Below are positions 1 to 7,795 of a stretch of 54,870 nucleotides of DNA, in pieces. Positions within the stretch are counted from its first letter, which is position 1, and each line of letters starts with the position of its first letter. Below the pieces are notes generated by a model that worked only from the letters and a program-made list of their open reading frames with translations, did no database searches and was not told the origin of the DNA. The DNA is from CAYUJH01 sp964394585 (lineage in GTDB: Bacteria > Bacteroidota > Bacteroidia > Cytophagales > Flammeovirgaceae): NCBI GenBank assembly GCA_964394585.1, contig CAYMYI010000012.1, forward strand, positions 1-54,870. Reading direction: 5' to 3'. Made by a program: the position numbers and the translations under genes.

Positions 1-825
1 GCCGACTTCCACGGTGAGTGCACTACCCCTCGGAATTTGAAGCAATTTTACCGAACGTGGTTGGCGCACCAATTCGACCGAGCTCTCGAACGCCGTATAC
101 TCCACCAAGCGGATGCTGTATTGGCACATTGCCAATCGGCACGGCAACTGCTTGCTCCCAAAATAGCTCCTAGCGCACAAGAAAAGCTGCATACGGTGTA
201 TATGGGCTACGATGCTGCGTTGTTTTTGGAGTCTCCGCAGCGCGTTCTCTCTGGTGAATCATTCAATGTGGTGTATACCGGTACGTTGGGCGAATCGTAC
301 CATCCTGAAGGTTTTTTGCAAGCGTGGAAACATGTACAAGCGCAGTTTCCTACGGTTCCGCTTACGCTCTGCTTTGCAGGGGTAATCTCGCCGCGGGTTC
401 GTCAGTTAATAAAAGAGTATGGCATAGAGCACTCATTGAACGATTTGGGGTATCTTCCTCATAAAGATGCTGTTGCTTTGGCGCGCAATGCAGATGTGCT
501 ATTGTTGGTAAATCCGGTTTTTGCAGGAGAAAAGCGCATTATTCCGGGAAAGTTGTTTGAGTACATGGCAGCGCGCAAACCCATATTGAATTTGGCATCT
601 CCCGAAAGCGAGTCGGCGGCATTGATACGGCAAACCGAAACCGGTGCTACGTTTGCCCATACCGATACTGCAGGCATCACTTCGTTTTTGCAAATGCAGA
701 TAGAAAAATGGCAACAAACCCGGCACACAGAGTTGGTAGGGAACGAACAACAAATAGCTTTATTTACCCGACAGGCACAAACCGAAAAATTGGTAAAAGT
801 GCTGCGTACACTTGCATCATCATGA
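1..825 (+). CDS. Glycosyltransferase (GT-B fold), 5' truncated by the window edge
   Basis: The frame is open from base 1, so the start codon lies outside the window and about 274 C-terminal residues are visible. The visible part has the GT-B layout of a group-1/4-like sugar transferase. There is a short helix with AVLAHCQSAR typical of the end of the N-terminal domain, then VVYTGTLGESYHPEGFLQAW opening the C-terminal nucleotide-sugar domain. The acidic/glycine-rich donor segment ends in KLFEYMAARKPIL, where the glutamate usually contacts the donor ribose. It probably builds a surface polysaccharide or glycolipid at the cytoplasmic face of the membrane; donor and acceptor cannot be read. The stop overlaps the start of the next gene (ATGA), so the two are translationally coupled. 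Confidence 0.85.
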   Translation, partial: ADFHGECTTPRNLKQFYRTWLAHQFDRALERRILHQADAVLAHCQSARQLLAPKIAPSAQEKLHTVYMGYDAALFLESPQRVLSGESFNVVYTGTLGESYHPEGFLQAWKHVQAQFPTVPLTLCFAGVISPRVRQLIKEYGIEHSLNDLGYLPHKDAVALARNADVLLLVNPVFAGEKRIIPGKLFEYMAARKPILNLASPESESAALIRQTETGATFAHTDTAGITSFLQMQIEKWQQTRHTELVGNEQQIALFTRQAQTEKLVKVLRTLASS

Positions 826-1586
826 AAGAAAGGTTACTTGAGGTTCAGAATGTATCGGTGGTGGTTTCTTCGCGGGTGAAGCTGCTAAAAAACGTATCGT
901 TCTCGTTAAATAAAGGAGAGAAAATAGGGGTAATCGGGGCAAATGGTGCGGGCAAAACCACACTATTGCGCACATTGTATGGAGCCATCGTTCCTACTGA
1001 AGGATGTGTTTTATTGGAAGGGCAACCGCTCACAAGGTTTTCAGTAGCGCAAATAGCCCAAAAGATGGCGGCTGTGTTACAGGAAATGCCTCCACCCTTT
1101 CAGTTAAAAGTATTTGAAGTAGTGAGTACAGGGCAAATTCCTTTTCAACCTACAGGGGGGCAACGCACAGAAATTGTAACCAGAGCGCTGGATGCTGTAG
1201 GGGCGTTGCCTTTTGCCACACGGGCTTTTCATACGCTTTCCGGAGGCGAAAAGCAGCGTGTTTGGCTTGCTCGCGCTTTGGCACAACAACCCACCCTCTT
1301 GTTGCTCGATGAGCCAACGAACCACCTCGACTTACGCTACCAATGGGAAATGATGCGCTGGGTAGCCCAAGGTTCCTATGCTAGCATTAGCGTATTGCAC
1401 GATTTAAACCTAGCGGCTGCTTTTTGCGAACGATTGCTGTTGCTTAAAGAAGGAGAGTTGCTAGCGGTTGGGACACCACATGCAGTTCTTACCGAAGCAT
1501 TACTACGCGAAGCCTTTCAAGTGGAGGTGCAGATTTCGCAAACGAAAGAAGGTAAGGTACATGTGGTGATGGAAGGCGCAGTATGA
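822..1586 (+). CDS. ABC transporter ATP-binding protein, FecE/HmuV type
   Basis: This is a 254-residue nucleotide-binding subunit of an importer-type ABC transporter. Walker A is GANGAGKTT at residues 39-47, the signature is LSGGEKQR near 139, Walker B is LLLLDEPTNHLD near 160, and the switch histidine is in SVLHDLN. The spacing and the NHLD after Walker B match the FecE/BtuD/HmuV group, which drives uptake of iron-siderophores, haem or cobalamin. The ATG at 822 is chosen because it overlaps the upstream stop as ATGA and begins the domain properly; the open frame reaches back to 708 but that part lies inside the glycosyltransferase. No permease or binding-protein gene is adjacent, so the partner and substrate are unknown. 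Confidence 0.85.
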   Translation: MKERLLEVQNVSVVVSSRVKLLKNVSFSLNKGEKIGVIGANGAGKTTLLRTLYGAIVPTEGCVLLEGQPLTRFSVAQIAQKMAAVLQEMPPPFQLKVFEVVSTGQIPFQPTGGQRTEIVTRALDAVGALPFATRAFHTLSGGEKQRVWLARALAQQPTLLLLDEPTNHLDLRYQWEMMRWVAQGSYASISVLHDLNLAAAFCERLLLLKEGELLAVGTPHAVLTEALLREAFQVEVQISQTKEGKVHVVMEGAV

Positions 1587-1607
1587 GCCTTATGTGTTGC
1601 AACGGTT

Positions 1608-2090
1608 TTATTCGATTTTCTCCCAAATCTCTTCAATTTTTTCCGTACTTATTACTACATACCGTTCTTTGTCAGGGTCGTATTCCCGCTCTTGGATGTA
1701 GCCAGCATGGTGCCATTTATTGCCCTCGAGTTTGCAATCGAACGGAATGGCATTGCCAAGCAAACTAGAGCCTTTAGGGAAAAAGTACTCGATGTTCTCG
1801 ATGTACGTGCCATCTTTAAGCGTGTACGTGCCGCCGCCCATGCCGTTTACTTCGTCGCCGTCGGCATCGTAAGAAATCCACGTAAAATGATTTTTAGTGA
1901 TGAGTTTTCTGTAAATCACAAAGCTGGGGACATCTTTAAATACAGAGTCGCCGCTGTATTTAAATTGTACCAATTGCCAAGTACCTACCAGCGCATCGCT
2001 ATTGGGCGTTTGCTCGGTTTTTTGCGCCGAAACACTACCCGCTAATAATAAAATGGGAAGCAGCCATCCTATTCCGATGAAGGTTTTCAT
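1608..2090 (-). CDS. Small secreted protein, lipocalin/DUF4488-like
   Basis: The product has 160 residues. It has a clear signal peptide (a Lys near the start, hydrophobic LLPILLLAG, cleavage likely after SVSA). The mature part opens with ALVGTWQLVQFKYSGD, the typical first strand of lipocalin-like/DUF4488 small beta-barrel domains of Bacteroidota, and continues with alternating strands and a charged C-terminus. Function is unknown; binding of a small hydrophobic ligand is only the general property of the fold. It is transcribed toward the ABC ATPase (22 bp between the two stops) and divergently from modB. Confidence 0.7.
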   Translation of the reverse strand: MKTFIGIGWLLPILLLAGSVSAQKTEQTPNSDALVGTWQLVQFKYSGDSVFKDVPSFVIYRKLITKNHFTWISYDADGDEVNGMGGGTYTLKDGTYIENIEYFFPKGSSLLGNAIPFDCKLEGNKWHHAGYIQEREYDPDKERYVVISTEKIEEIWEKIE

Positions 2091-2201
2091 ACTTATTTAA
2101 TTTTTAGTGAAATATCCGTTTATCTACATTTAAAAAGTAATTGATTTTCGGAAGAATATTTTTCCGGTTAACACCTGTTTAGAATAATGTTAAGGTGCTC
2201 T

Positions 2202-2891
2202 ATGTCTGAAATGGAATCGTTCAATTGGCAGCCTTTTTACCTCAGCTTTGCGCTAGCTTCTATCACCACCTTGGTTTTGTGGGTAATAGGCATCCCCTTA
2301 GTGTATTGGCTGCATTTTATGCCTCAGCGTTGGAAACCGATTGTAAAAACGGTAATAAGCCTACCCCTTGTACTGCCGCCTTCGGTATTAGGCTACTATT
2401 TACTGCTGGCTTTCCGGCCGGCAGGGTGGTTGGGCAAAAGCGTAGCATGGTTTTTTGATGTTTCACTAGCCTTTAGCTTTCAAGGGCTAGTGGTAGGGTC
2501 GGTAATATTTAGTTTGCCTTTTGCGCTTAATCCGTTCGTGGCTGCCTTAGAAACTTTGCCTTCTGCTTACCAAGAAGCCTCGTTTACACTGGGAAAATCC
2601 AAGTGGGTTACGTTTTGTAAAGTACTACTACCCAATGTGAAAGGAGCCGTATTTACTGGAGGTGTCATGAGTTTTGCCCACACGCTCGGAGAATTTGGCG
2701 TTGTACTACTGATAGGAGGGAGCATCCCTAATGAAACACGTGTGGCATCCATTGCCATTTACGACGAAGTAGAACGGATGAACTACCAACAAGCCGATGT
2801 ATACGCTCTCGTTTTATTAGGCTGCTCGTTTTTATTTTTATTACTGATTTACCTTCTAAACGGAAAGCAGATGCCTTATGGAAAATACTGA
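2202..2891 (+). CDS. modB: Molybdate ABC transporter permease ModB
   Basis: This is the inner-membrane subunit of a molybdate/tungstate importer. About five membrane segments can be drawn (around LSFALASITTLVLWVIGIPL, TVISLPLVLPPSVLGYYLLL, LVVGSVIFSLPFALNPFVAA, the AHTLGEFGVVLLIGG region and the C-terminal LVLLGCSFLFLLLIYLL). The EAA loop that docks the ATPase is seen as EASFTLGKSKWVTFCKVLLP, and AHTLGEFGVVL is a hallmark of ModB. The frame is open from an ATG at 2187, but 2202 (MSEMES) or 2211 gives the usual length of about 225-230 residues. It overlaps modC by 14 bp, so the two are translationally coupled. No modA is seen. Confidence 0.88.
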   Translation: MSEMESFNWQPFYLSFALASITTLVLWVIGIPLVYWLHFMPQRWKPIVKTVISLPLVLPPSVLGYYLLLAFRPAGWLGKSVAWFFDVSLAFSFQGLVVGSVIFSLPFALNPFVAALETLPSAYQEASFTLGKSKWVTFCKVLLPNVKGAVFTGGVMSFAHTLGEFGVVLLIGGSIPNETRVASIAIYDEVERMNYQQADVYALVLLGCSFLFLLLIYLLNGKQMPYGKY

Positions 2892-3747
2892 TTACGTAGA
2901 AATAAAACTCGAAACTACGTTGCAAGGCAGTGCTGAGCCGTTGCACTTAGAAGCCGACTTTACGCTTCAACGTGGTAAAATCACGGCGCTGATGGGAGAA
3001 TCGGGAGCGGGAAAAACCTCGATTATAAGGATGATTGCCGGACTGATGCCACCCAACACAGGGAAAATTATAGCCTATGGTACAGTTTGGGAAGATACCG
3101 TACAAGGCATTAGGTTACCCCCACAAGCTCGCTCGGTGGGGTTGGTTTTTCAAGACTATGCACTTTTCCCGCACATGACCGTAACGCAAAATATCCGGTT
3201 TGCTGCCACGAGTCAAACGCAAGTTCGACAGATAGAAAGCTTGTTAGAGGCGTTAGGGCTAAGCGCTCTTCAGAGGCGGTACCCTCGGCAGCTTTCCGGG
3301 GGGCAACAGCAGCGCGTAGCCTTAGCAAGGGCGCTCATTCGCCAACCCGATGTATTATTGCTCGATGAACCATTAGCAGCCTTAGATGCCCCTTTGCGGG
3401 AACGAATGCAACACTTCTTCCGGTCGCTCTCGCAGTTGCAAAACGTGGCAACGCTGTGGGTAAGCCATCATGCGGTAGAAGTGGCCGCCCTTGCCGATAC
3501 GGTTTGCCAACTCTCCGAAGGAAAGATACGGAGGCAAGGAACGCCTGCTTCAATTCTTCCTACGTTGGGTGCGGAAAACTTCGAGCTAATAGGCACGGTA
3601 AAAGCCTTGAATCCAACGCAAAAAAGTGTAACTTTACTTACACAACAAGGCTTAATTGCCATTCCCCTCCTAAAAACTGTTGAACCGATTACGCTCGGAA
3701 AGCTCGTGCGGTACAACATGCGCACTCAAGAAATTCAATTAATGTAA
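2878..3747 (+). CDS. modC: Molybdate ABC transporter ATP-binding protein ModC
   Basis: This 289-residue ATPase subunit partners ModB. Walker A is GESGAGKTS near residue 40, the Q-loop is VFQDYALFPHMTV, the signature is LSGGQQQRVALARAL, Walker B is LLLDEPLAALD, and the switch histidine is in WVSHHAVE. After about residue 230 comes a short beta-rich TOBE-type tail (IGTVKALNPTQKSVTLLTQQ), the oxyanion-sensing element common in ModC, though shorter than in E. coli. ATP hydrolysis here drives oxyanion import. The start lies inside the end of modB. Downstream, an AT-rich inverted repeat separates it from the repressor gene. Confidence 0.88.
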   Translation: MENTDYVEIKLETTLQGSAEPLHLEADFTLQRGKITALMGESGAGKTSIIRMIAGLMPPNTGKIIAYGTVWEDTVQGIRLPPQARSVGLVFQDYALFPHMTVTQNIRFAATSQTQVRQIESLLEALGLSALQRRYPRQLSGGQQQRVALARALIRQPDVLLLDEPLAALDAPLRERMQHFFRSLSQLQNVATLWVSHHAVEVAALADTVCQLSEGKIRRQGTPASILPTLGAENFELIGTVKALNPTQKSVTLLTQQGLIAIPLLKTVEPITLGKLVRYNMRTQEIQLM

Positions 3748-3752
3748 AATAT

Positions 3753-3772
3753 ATAAACATTAATTTGTTTAT
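3753..3772. promoter_or_regulatory. AT-rich inverted repeat, possible operator of the downstream repressor
   Basis: ATAAAC at 3753-3758 and GTTTAT at 3767-3772 form a 6-bp inverted repeat with an 8-bp spacer, in the gap between modC and the repressor gene and about 60 bp before its ATG. Position and symmetry suit an autoregulatory operator of a dimeric HTH protein. The sequence is AT-rich, so chance symmetry is likely enough to keep confidence low. Confidence 0.25.
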
Positions 3773-3833
3773 TTAATTGACTTTTGTTAAAATTGTGCGA
3801 TATATTCTATTTTATTCTAAGCCAAAGCATCGT

Positions 3834-4643
3834 ATGTTTTTTAGTAAAAACTTGAGATTTCTGCGCGAGCGCAACGGAAAAATTAGCCAAGAGAAGTTAG
3901 CACGCAACATCGGTATGACCCGCAGTGCGGTAAGCTCTTATGAAGATGGACGCGCCGAACCTAAACTTGAGGTGCTAAGTGCCATTGCCCAATATTTTAA
4001 TATTACGGTAGATCAGCTCATCAATGTAGACCTCATCCGCTTAGGAGAAGTAGAAATAGAGCAACAAAAGAATTTGGATAAATATGTTTCGGCCGAAAAT
4101 CTCCGCGTACTTACCGTAACAGTCGATAACAACGAAAACGAAAGTGTTGCACTAGTGCCGGGCAAAGCATCGGCGGGGTATACCATCGGCTATGCCGATG
4201 AAACCTATCTGAAAGATTTACCCCAATATCACCTACCGTTCTTGCCTAAAAACAAATCGTTTCGAGCCTTTGAAATTCAGGGCGACTCCATGCTTCCGCT
4301 AAAGCCAGGTACGGTAGTAATTGGCGAATTTGTTGCCGATTTCAACGATTTGAAAGATGGGCAAGTATGCATAGTGGTTTCCCGCGAAGATGGCGTTGTG
4401 CTTAAGAAAGTTTACAATACGATTGCCGAGCGGCGCACTTTATTACTAAAATCCAACAATTTGGCGTATCCACCCTATGAAATTGAAGCCGAAAATGTAT
4501 TGGAAATCTGGCGATTTGCCGCCTACATCAGCCGAGAATTTCCCGAAGATGCCCAAAGTCCTATTCAAGAGTTGAAAGAAGCTTTTTGGCGTTTGGAAGA
4601 CGAACTTCGTTCGGTAAAAAACACCCAAGAACACTTAAATTAA
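3834..4643 (+). CDS. XRE-family repressor with S24 (LexA/CI-like) peptidase domain
   Basis: The product has 269 residues. Residues 1-65 are an XRE helix-turn-helix (NLRFLRERNGKISQEKLARN ... MTRSAVSSYEDGRAEP). From about residue 140 comes an S24 fold with the serine in GDSM (Ser152) and the lysine in VVLKKV (Lys191), the catalytic pair of LexA, UmuD and CI. Between the domains lies Ala114-Gly115 in the stretch KASAGY, the place and residue pair cut in self-cleaving repressors. So it may be a damage-inactivated regulator, or a non-cleaving relative that senses another signal. The ATG at 3834 is chosen because the extension back to 3777 is AT-rich and unlike the family. No phage genes surround it. 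A VOC-family gene follows after 6 bp. Confidence 0.85.
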   Translation: MFFSKNLRFLRERNGKISQEKLARNIGMTRSAVSSYEDGRAEPKLEVLSAIAQYFNITVDQLINVDLIRLGEVEIEQQKNLDKYVSAENLRVLTVTVDNNENESVALVPGKASAGYTIGYADETYLKDLPQYHLPFLPKNKSFRAFEIQGDSMLPLKPGTVVIGEFVADFNDLKDGQVCIVVSREDGVVLKKVYNTIAERRTLLLKSNNLAYPPYEIEAENVLEIWRFAAYISREFPEDAQSPIQELKEAFWRLEDELRSVKNTQEHLN

Positions 4644-4649
4644 GCTCGT

Positions 4650-4997
4650 ATGTTTTACGAACTGCGCCCCATGCTTGAGGTAGATAGCTTGCCTGAAAGC
4701 ATCGCCTTTTACGAAAACATTTTAGGGTTTGCATGTACGGCTCAAATCGAAGGGCAATGGGCAACGTTAACGCTAGGCGAAACTGCTCTGATGCTAACCC
4801 CACGCCGTTCTTCAGGAAAGCCCCTTCATTTTAGTGGGAGCTTGTATTTCTATACTCGCGACGTGAGCACTTTGTGGGAAACGGTGCGCCAAAAAGTGGA
4901 AATTGCCTATCCGCTCGAAAAATTTGAATACGGTATGCACGAATTTGCCTGTTACGATTGCAACGGGTATCTACTCCAGTTTGGGGAAGAATTGTAA
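4650..4997 (+). CDS. Glyoxalase/bleomycin-resistance (VOC) superfamily protein
   Basis: This is a 115-residue single VOC module. It opens with LRPMLEVDSLPESIAFYENI and ends with FACYDCNGYLLQFGEEL, the paired beta-alpha-beta-beta-beta ends of the fold. The C-terminal glutamate (FGEE) is in the usual metal-ligand position, but the N-terminal ligand is not a clear histidine (L-R-P-M), so metal binding is uncertain. Small VOC proteins of this kind are dioxygenases, isomerases or antibiotic-binding proteins; the substrate cannot be read. It starts 6 bp after the repressor stop and is probably co-transcribed with it. Confidence 0.75.
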   Translation: MFYELRPMLEVDSLPESIAFYENILGFACTAQIEGQWATLTLGETALMLTPRRSSGKPLHFSGSLYFYTRDVSTLWETVRQKVEIAYPLEKFEYGMHEFACYDCNGYLLQFGEEL

Positions 4998-5003
4998 CGC
5001 AGT

Positions 5004-5058
5004 ACCTTCAATCTTCTTTTCGTTTACATTCTTGGCTTTTCCTTTCATGTTTGAAGGT
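5004..5058. repeat. Spaced inverted repeat upstream of sufS
   Basis: ACCTTCAA at 5004-5011 and its exact complement TTGAAGGT at 5051-5058 flank a 39-bp pyrimidine-rich spacer in the 135-bp gap before sufS. It could be a regulatory hairpin or paired half-sites for a repressor of the suf genes. No classical IscR or Fur box was recognised. Confidence 0.25.
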
Positions 5059-5132
5059 TGAACATTTCCTTTGTAGTGTTCGTTCTAGTTTAGAATCATT
5101 TTAAATAGATATTACCTTTCACTACCCAACCT

Positions 5133-6350
5133 ATGTTGAACCTCGATCAAATCCGTGCCGATTTTCCCATCTTACATCAAGAAGTGAACGGGCATGCTTT
5201 AGTATATCTGGATAATGCAGCTACCTCGCAAAAGCCTAAGCAAGTTATCGATTCACTTACAGGCTACTATCAGCAAATTAACTCGAACGTACACCGTGGG
5301 GCGCATACCTTAGCACAACGAGCCACCACCGCCTTTGAAGATACTCGCGAAGTCGTTCGTCAGTTTATCGGAGCGAAGTCCATCGAAGAAGTCATCTTTA
5401 CGAAAGGAACTACCGAAGGAATCAACCTGGTTGCCTACACATGGGGGCGGCAAAATATCCAAGCAGGCGACGAGATTATCATCTCTACCATGGAACACCA
5501 CTCTAACATAGTACCTTGGCAAATGCTTTGCGAAGAGAAGGGCTCCCATCTGAAGGTAATCCCGATGACTGACGACGGCGAACTCATCTTTGAAGAGTTT
5601 GAGAAACTGCTCACTCCCAAGACTAAACTTTTAGCAATGGTGCATGTATCCAACTCACTGGGTACTATCAACGAGGTTACCCGCTACATAAAAGCTGCTC
5701 ACCAAAATGGAACTGCTGTGCTGATTGATGGCGCTCAATCGAGCCCTCATTTCACGGTAGATGTACAAGCGATGGATTGCGATTTTTATGTGTTTTCGGC
5801 ACATAAGGTTTACGGGCCTACCGGTATGGGGATTTTGTACGGGAAAAAAGAAATTTTAGAAAGCATGCCCCCTTACCTTGGCGGTGGGGAAATGATCAAA
5901 GAAGTGAGCTTTGAAAAAACAACGTATAACGAGCTGCCCTACAAATTTGAAGCAGGAACGCCCAACATCGGCGATACCATCGCCCTAAAAAAAGCGATTG
6001 ATTATGTGAATGAAGTGGGTAAAGAAAACATCGCTCAGCACGAAGAAACCCTACTGAAACATGCTACCGATGTGCTCAGCCAAATACATGGTTTAAAGAT
6101 TGTAGGGCAAGCCGCCCATAAAATTGGAGTAGTTTCTTTTGTGATTGAAGATGTACACCACTACGACCTCGGTATGATGCTCGATGCCAACGGAATAGCC
6201 ATCCGCACTGGGCACCATTGCACACAACCGCTAATGAAACGCCTCAACCTTGAGGGGACAGCACGCGCCTCGTTTGCGATGTACAACACCAAAGCAGAAA
6301 TTGACACGCTTGGCGAAGAAATTGAAAAAATCACTCAGATGTTCCGTTAG
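5133..6350 (+). CDS. sufS: Cysteine desulfurase SufS
   Basis: This 405-residue PLP enzyme takes sulfur from L-cysteine, leaving alanine, for Fe-S cluster assembly in the cytosol. The PLP lysine is Lys225 in FSAHKVYGPTG. The aspartate binding the pyridine ring is in VLIDGAQS. The persulfide cysteine is Cys363 in RTGHHCTQPLM, the arrangement of group-II desulfurases that need SufE. Family features DNAATSQKP and NVHRGAHTLA are intact and the length is normal. SufE follows after 20 bp. sufB, sufC and sufD are not in the window; upstream lies an unrelated VOC/repressor pair. Confidence 0.95.
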   Translation: MLNLDQIRADFPILHQEVNGHALVYLDNAATSQKPKQVIDSLTGYYQQINSNVHRGAHTLAQRATTAFEDTREVVRQFIGAKSIEEVIFTKGTTEGINLVAYTWGRQNIQAGDEIIISTMEHHSNIVPWQMLCEEKGSHLKVIPMTDDGELIFEEFEKLLTPKTKLLAMVHVSNSLGTINEVTRYIKAAHQNGTAVLIDGAQSSPHFTVDVQAMDCDFYVFSAHKVYGPTGMGILYGKKEILESMPPYLGGGEMIKEVSFEKTTYNELPYKFEAGTPNIGDTIALKKAIDYVNEVGKENIAQHEETLLKHATDVLSQIHGLKIVGQAAHKIGVVSFVIEDVHHYDLGMMLDANGIAIRTGHHCTQPLMKRLNLEGTARASFAMYNTKAEIDTLGEEIEKITQMFR

Positions 6351-6370
6351 AAATTATTGATTTAAAAACC

Positions 6371-6796
6371 ATGACTATCAACGAAGTACAAGACGAAATC
6401 GTCGAAGAGTTTAGCCTGTTCGACAACCGCAACGACCAATACGCATACATTATAGAGTTAGGGAAAAAACTAGGCGACTTTCCGGATGCTTACCGCACTG
6501 AAGAAAACATAGTGAAAGGCTGCCAATCAAAAGTATGGCTTCAGCCCGATTACCAAGAAGGCAAAGTGCTTTTTCAAGCCGATAGCGACTCCACTTTGGT
6601 GAAAGGATTAGTCGGGCTGCTAATTCGCGTGCTTTCAAAGCGCACCCCTGAAGAAATTCAAACTGCCGAACTCTTTTTTATTGATAAGATAGGATTGCGC
6701 GAAATGCTTTCAATGAACCGTTCGAATGGCCTTGCCGCCATGCTAAAACAAATGCGCTTATATGCCTTGGCATACCAAACCAAATATCAATCGTAA
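6371..6796 (+). CDS. sufE: Sulfur acceptor protein SufE
   Basis: The product has 141 residues. SufE accepts the persulfide from SufS and passes it to the SufBCD scaffold. The acceptor cysteine is Cys51 in VKGCQSKVW, at the same place as in the E. coli protein. The surrounding core (YIIELGKKLGDFP, SDSTLVKGLVGLLI, NRSNGLAAMLKQM) matches the SufE/CsdE fold throughout. It lies directly after sufS in the same direction, as in most suf operons. Confidence 0.95.
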   Translation: MTINEVQDEIVEEFSLFDNRNDQYAYIIELGKKLGDFPDAYRTEENIVKGCQSKVWLQPDYQEGKVLFQADSDSTLVKGLVGLLIRVLSKRTPEEIQTAELFFIDKIGLREMLSMNRSNGLAAMLKQMRLYALAYQTKYQS

Positions 6797-6835
6797 ACTT
6801 TCTACTCATTTACTCAAACTATAATAATAAGTGTT

Positions 6836-7147
6836 ATGACTGATCAAGAACTGAAAGAAAGGGTTGTTAACGTAATCAAAACTATTTACGACCCCGAAAT
6901 TCCGGTCGATATTTACGAACTAGGGCTGATTTACGAAATCACGGTGTACCCGGTAAATAACGTACATATTCTGATGACGCTTACCTCGCCTGCCTGCCCA
7001 TCGGCGGAAGAAATCCCCGGCGAAGTGAGCGAAAAAGTCCGTGCAATTGATGGAGTGAACGATGTACAAGTTGAACTTACGTTCGATCCGCCTTATTCGC
7101 AAGACATGATGTCGGAAGCAGCAAAACTCGAACTCGGTTTTATGTAA
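6836..7147 (+). CDS. sufT: SufT-type MIP18/DUF59 Fe-S maturation protein
   Basis: This 103-residue protein is built of a single MIP18/DUF59 domain. The core DPEIPVDIYELGLIY and the conserved cysteine loop TSPACPSAEEIP are intact, followed by FDPPYSQDMMSEAAK. Proteins of this family, including SufT and the eukaryotic CIA targeting factor, help mature or deliver Fe-S clusters to client enzymes. Its place third in the suf cluster supports that role. The product is the short bacterial form, with no fused extra domain. Confidence 0.9.
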   Translation: MTDQELKERVVNVIKTIYDPEIPVDIYELGLIYEITVYPVNNVHILMTLTSPACPSAEEIPGEVSEKVRAIDGVNDVQVELTFDPPYSQDMMSEAAKLELGFM

Positions 7148-7228
7148 GAGTGAACTTTATTTGAGTATTATTGCGTTAATAGTTATCATAATAAATAAAT
7201 TTTTATTGACTCTAAATTGAATTACGAT

Positions 7229-7648
7229 ATGTATCCTGAACATCTAACCGCCCCGATGAAAGCCGAATTGACAGAAGATGGCTTTCTCGATTTGAAAACC
7301 CCCGACCAAGTAGATGACCTTCTCGGTAAGCAAGAAGGTACTACGCTTGTAGTTGTAAACTCTGTATGTGGTTGTGCCGCAGGTGCTGCTCGCCCTGGGG
7401 TGCGTATGGCAATTCGGAAAACTAAAAATTTACCTACTACCCTTGCAACGGTCTTTGCCGGCGTAGATGGAGAAGCAACCGAAAAAGTACGCGAATATTT
7501 ATTGCCGTACCCTCCGTCTTCCCCATCCATTGCATTATTTAAAAATGGCGAATTGGTACATTTTGTAGAGCGTCATCATATTGAAGGCCGCAATGCGGAA
7601 ATGATTGCCAATCACCTTACTGCCGTATTCGACGAATATTGCGCATAA
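7229..7648 (+). CDS. Bacilliredoxin, BrxA/BrxB (YphP/YqiW) family
   Basis: This is a 139-residue thioredoxin-fold protein with the CGC active site (Cys47-Gly48-Cys49 in NSVCGCAAGAARPG) that defines the BrxA/BrxB family. These proteins remove low-molecular-weight thiols from mixed disulfides in Firmicutes; Bacteroidota carry homologues whose thiol partner is not settled. The frame opens with a TTG at 7217, but the ATG at 7229 (MYPEHL) matches the family start. The gene closes the suf cluster and is followed by a strong terminator, which suggests a redox repair role linked to Fe-S assembly. Confidence 0.85.
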   Translation: MYPEHLTAPMKAELTEDGFLDLKTPDQVDDLLGKQEGTTLVVVNSVCGCAAGAARPGVRMAIRKTKNLPTTLATVFAGVDGEATEKVREYLLPYPPSSPSIALFKNGELVHFVERHHIEGRNAEMIANHLTAVFDEYCA

Positions 7649-7670
7649 ATTTTTATTGATATTCTGTAGA

Positions 7671-7708
7671 AAACCCTAAGCACAAAGGTGCTTAGGGTTT
7701 CTTTTTTT
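7671..7708 (+). terminator. Rho-independent terminator closing the suf cluster
   Basis: A perfect 13-bp stem (7671-7683 with 7688-7700, core CCCTAAGCAC / GTGCTTAGGG) with a 4-nt AAAG loop is followed by a run of seven Ts at 7702-7708. It lies 23 bp after the bacilliredoxin stop. Confidence 0.92.
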
Positions 7709-7764
7709 AGATAAAAAGCCTGTATTATCCTTCAAGTTCCACAGAAGGTTGAATGGGTATTGAG

Positions 7765-7772
7765 TATGTTTG
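7765..7772 (+). promoter_or_regulatory. Bacteroidota-type -7 element before ubiE
   Basis: TATGTTTG fits the TAnnTTTG -7 consensus of Bacteroidota primary sigma factors and lies 24 bp before the ubiE ATG at 7796. It covers the alternative in-frame ATG at 7766, which argues for the later start. No convincing -33 TTG at the right spacing was found. Confidence 0.4.
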
Positions 7773-7795
7773 CAATCCATAAAAAAAAAGAGACT

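Noticed and set aside
708..821. Upstream extension of the ABC ATPase
   Set aside because: It lies inside the glycosyltransferase in another frame; the ATG at 822 overlaps the upstream stop and fits the family start.
3834..4643. A prophage around the S24-type repressor
   Set aside because: Neighbours are modBC, a VOC protein and suf genes; no integrase, structural gene or attachment repeat is visible.
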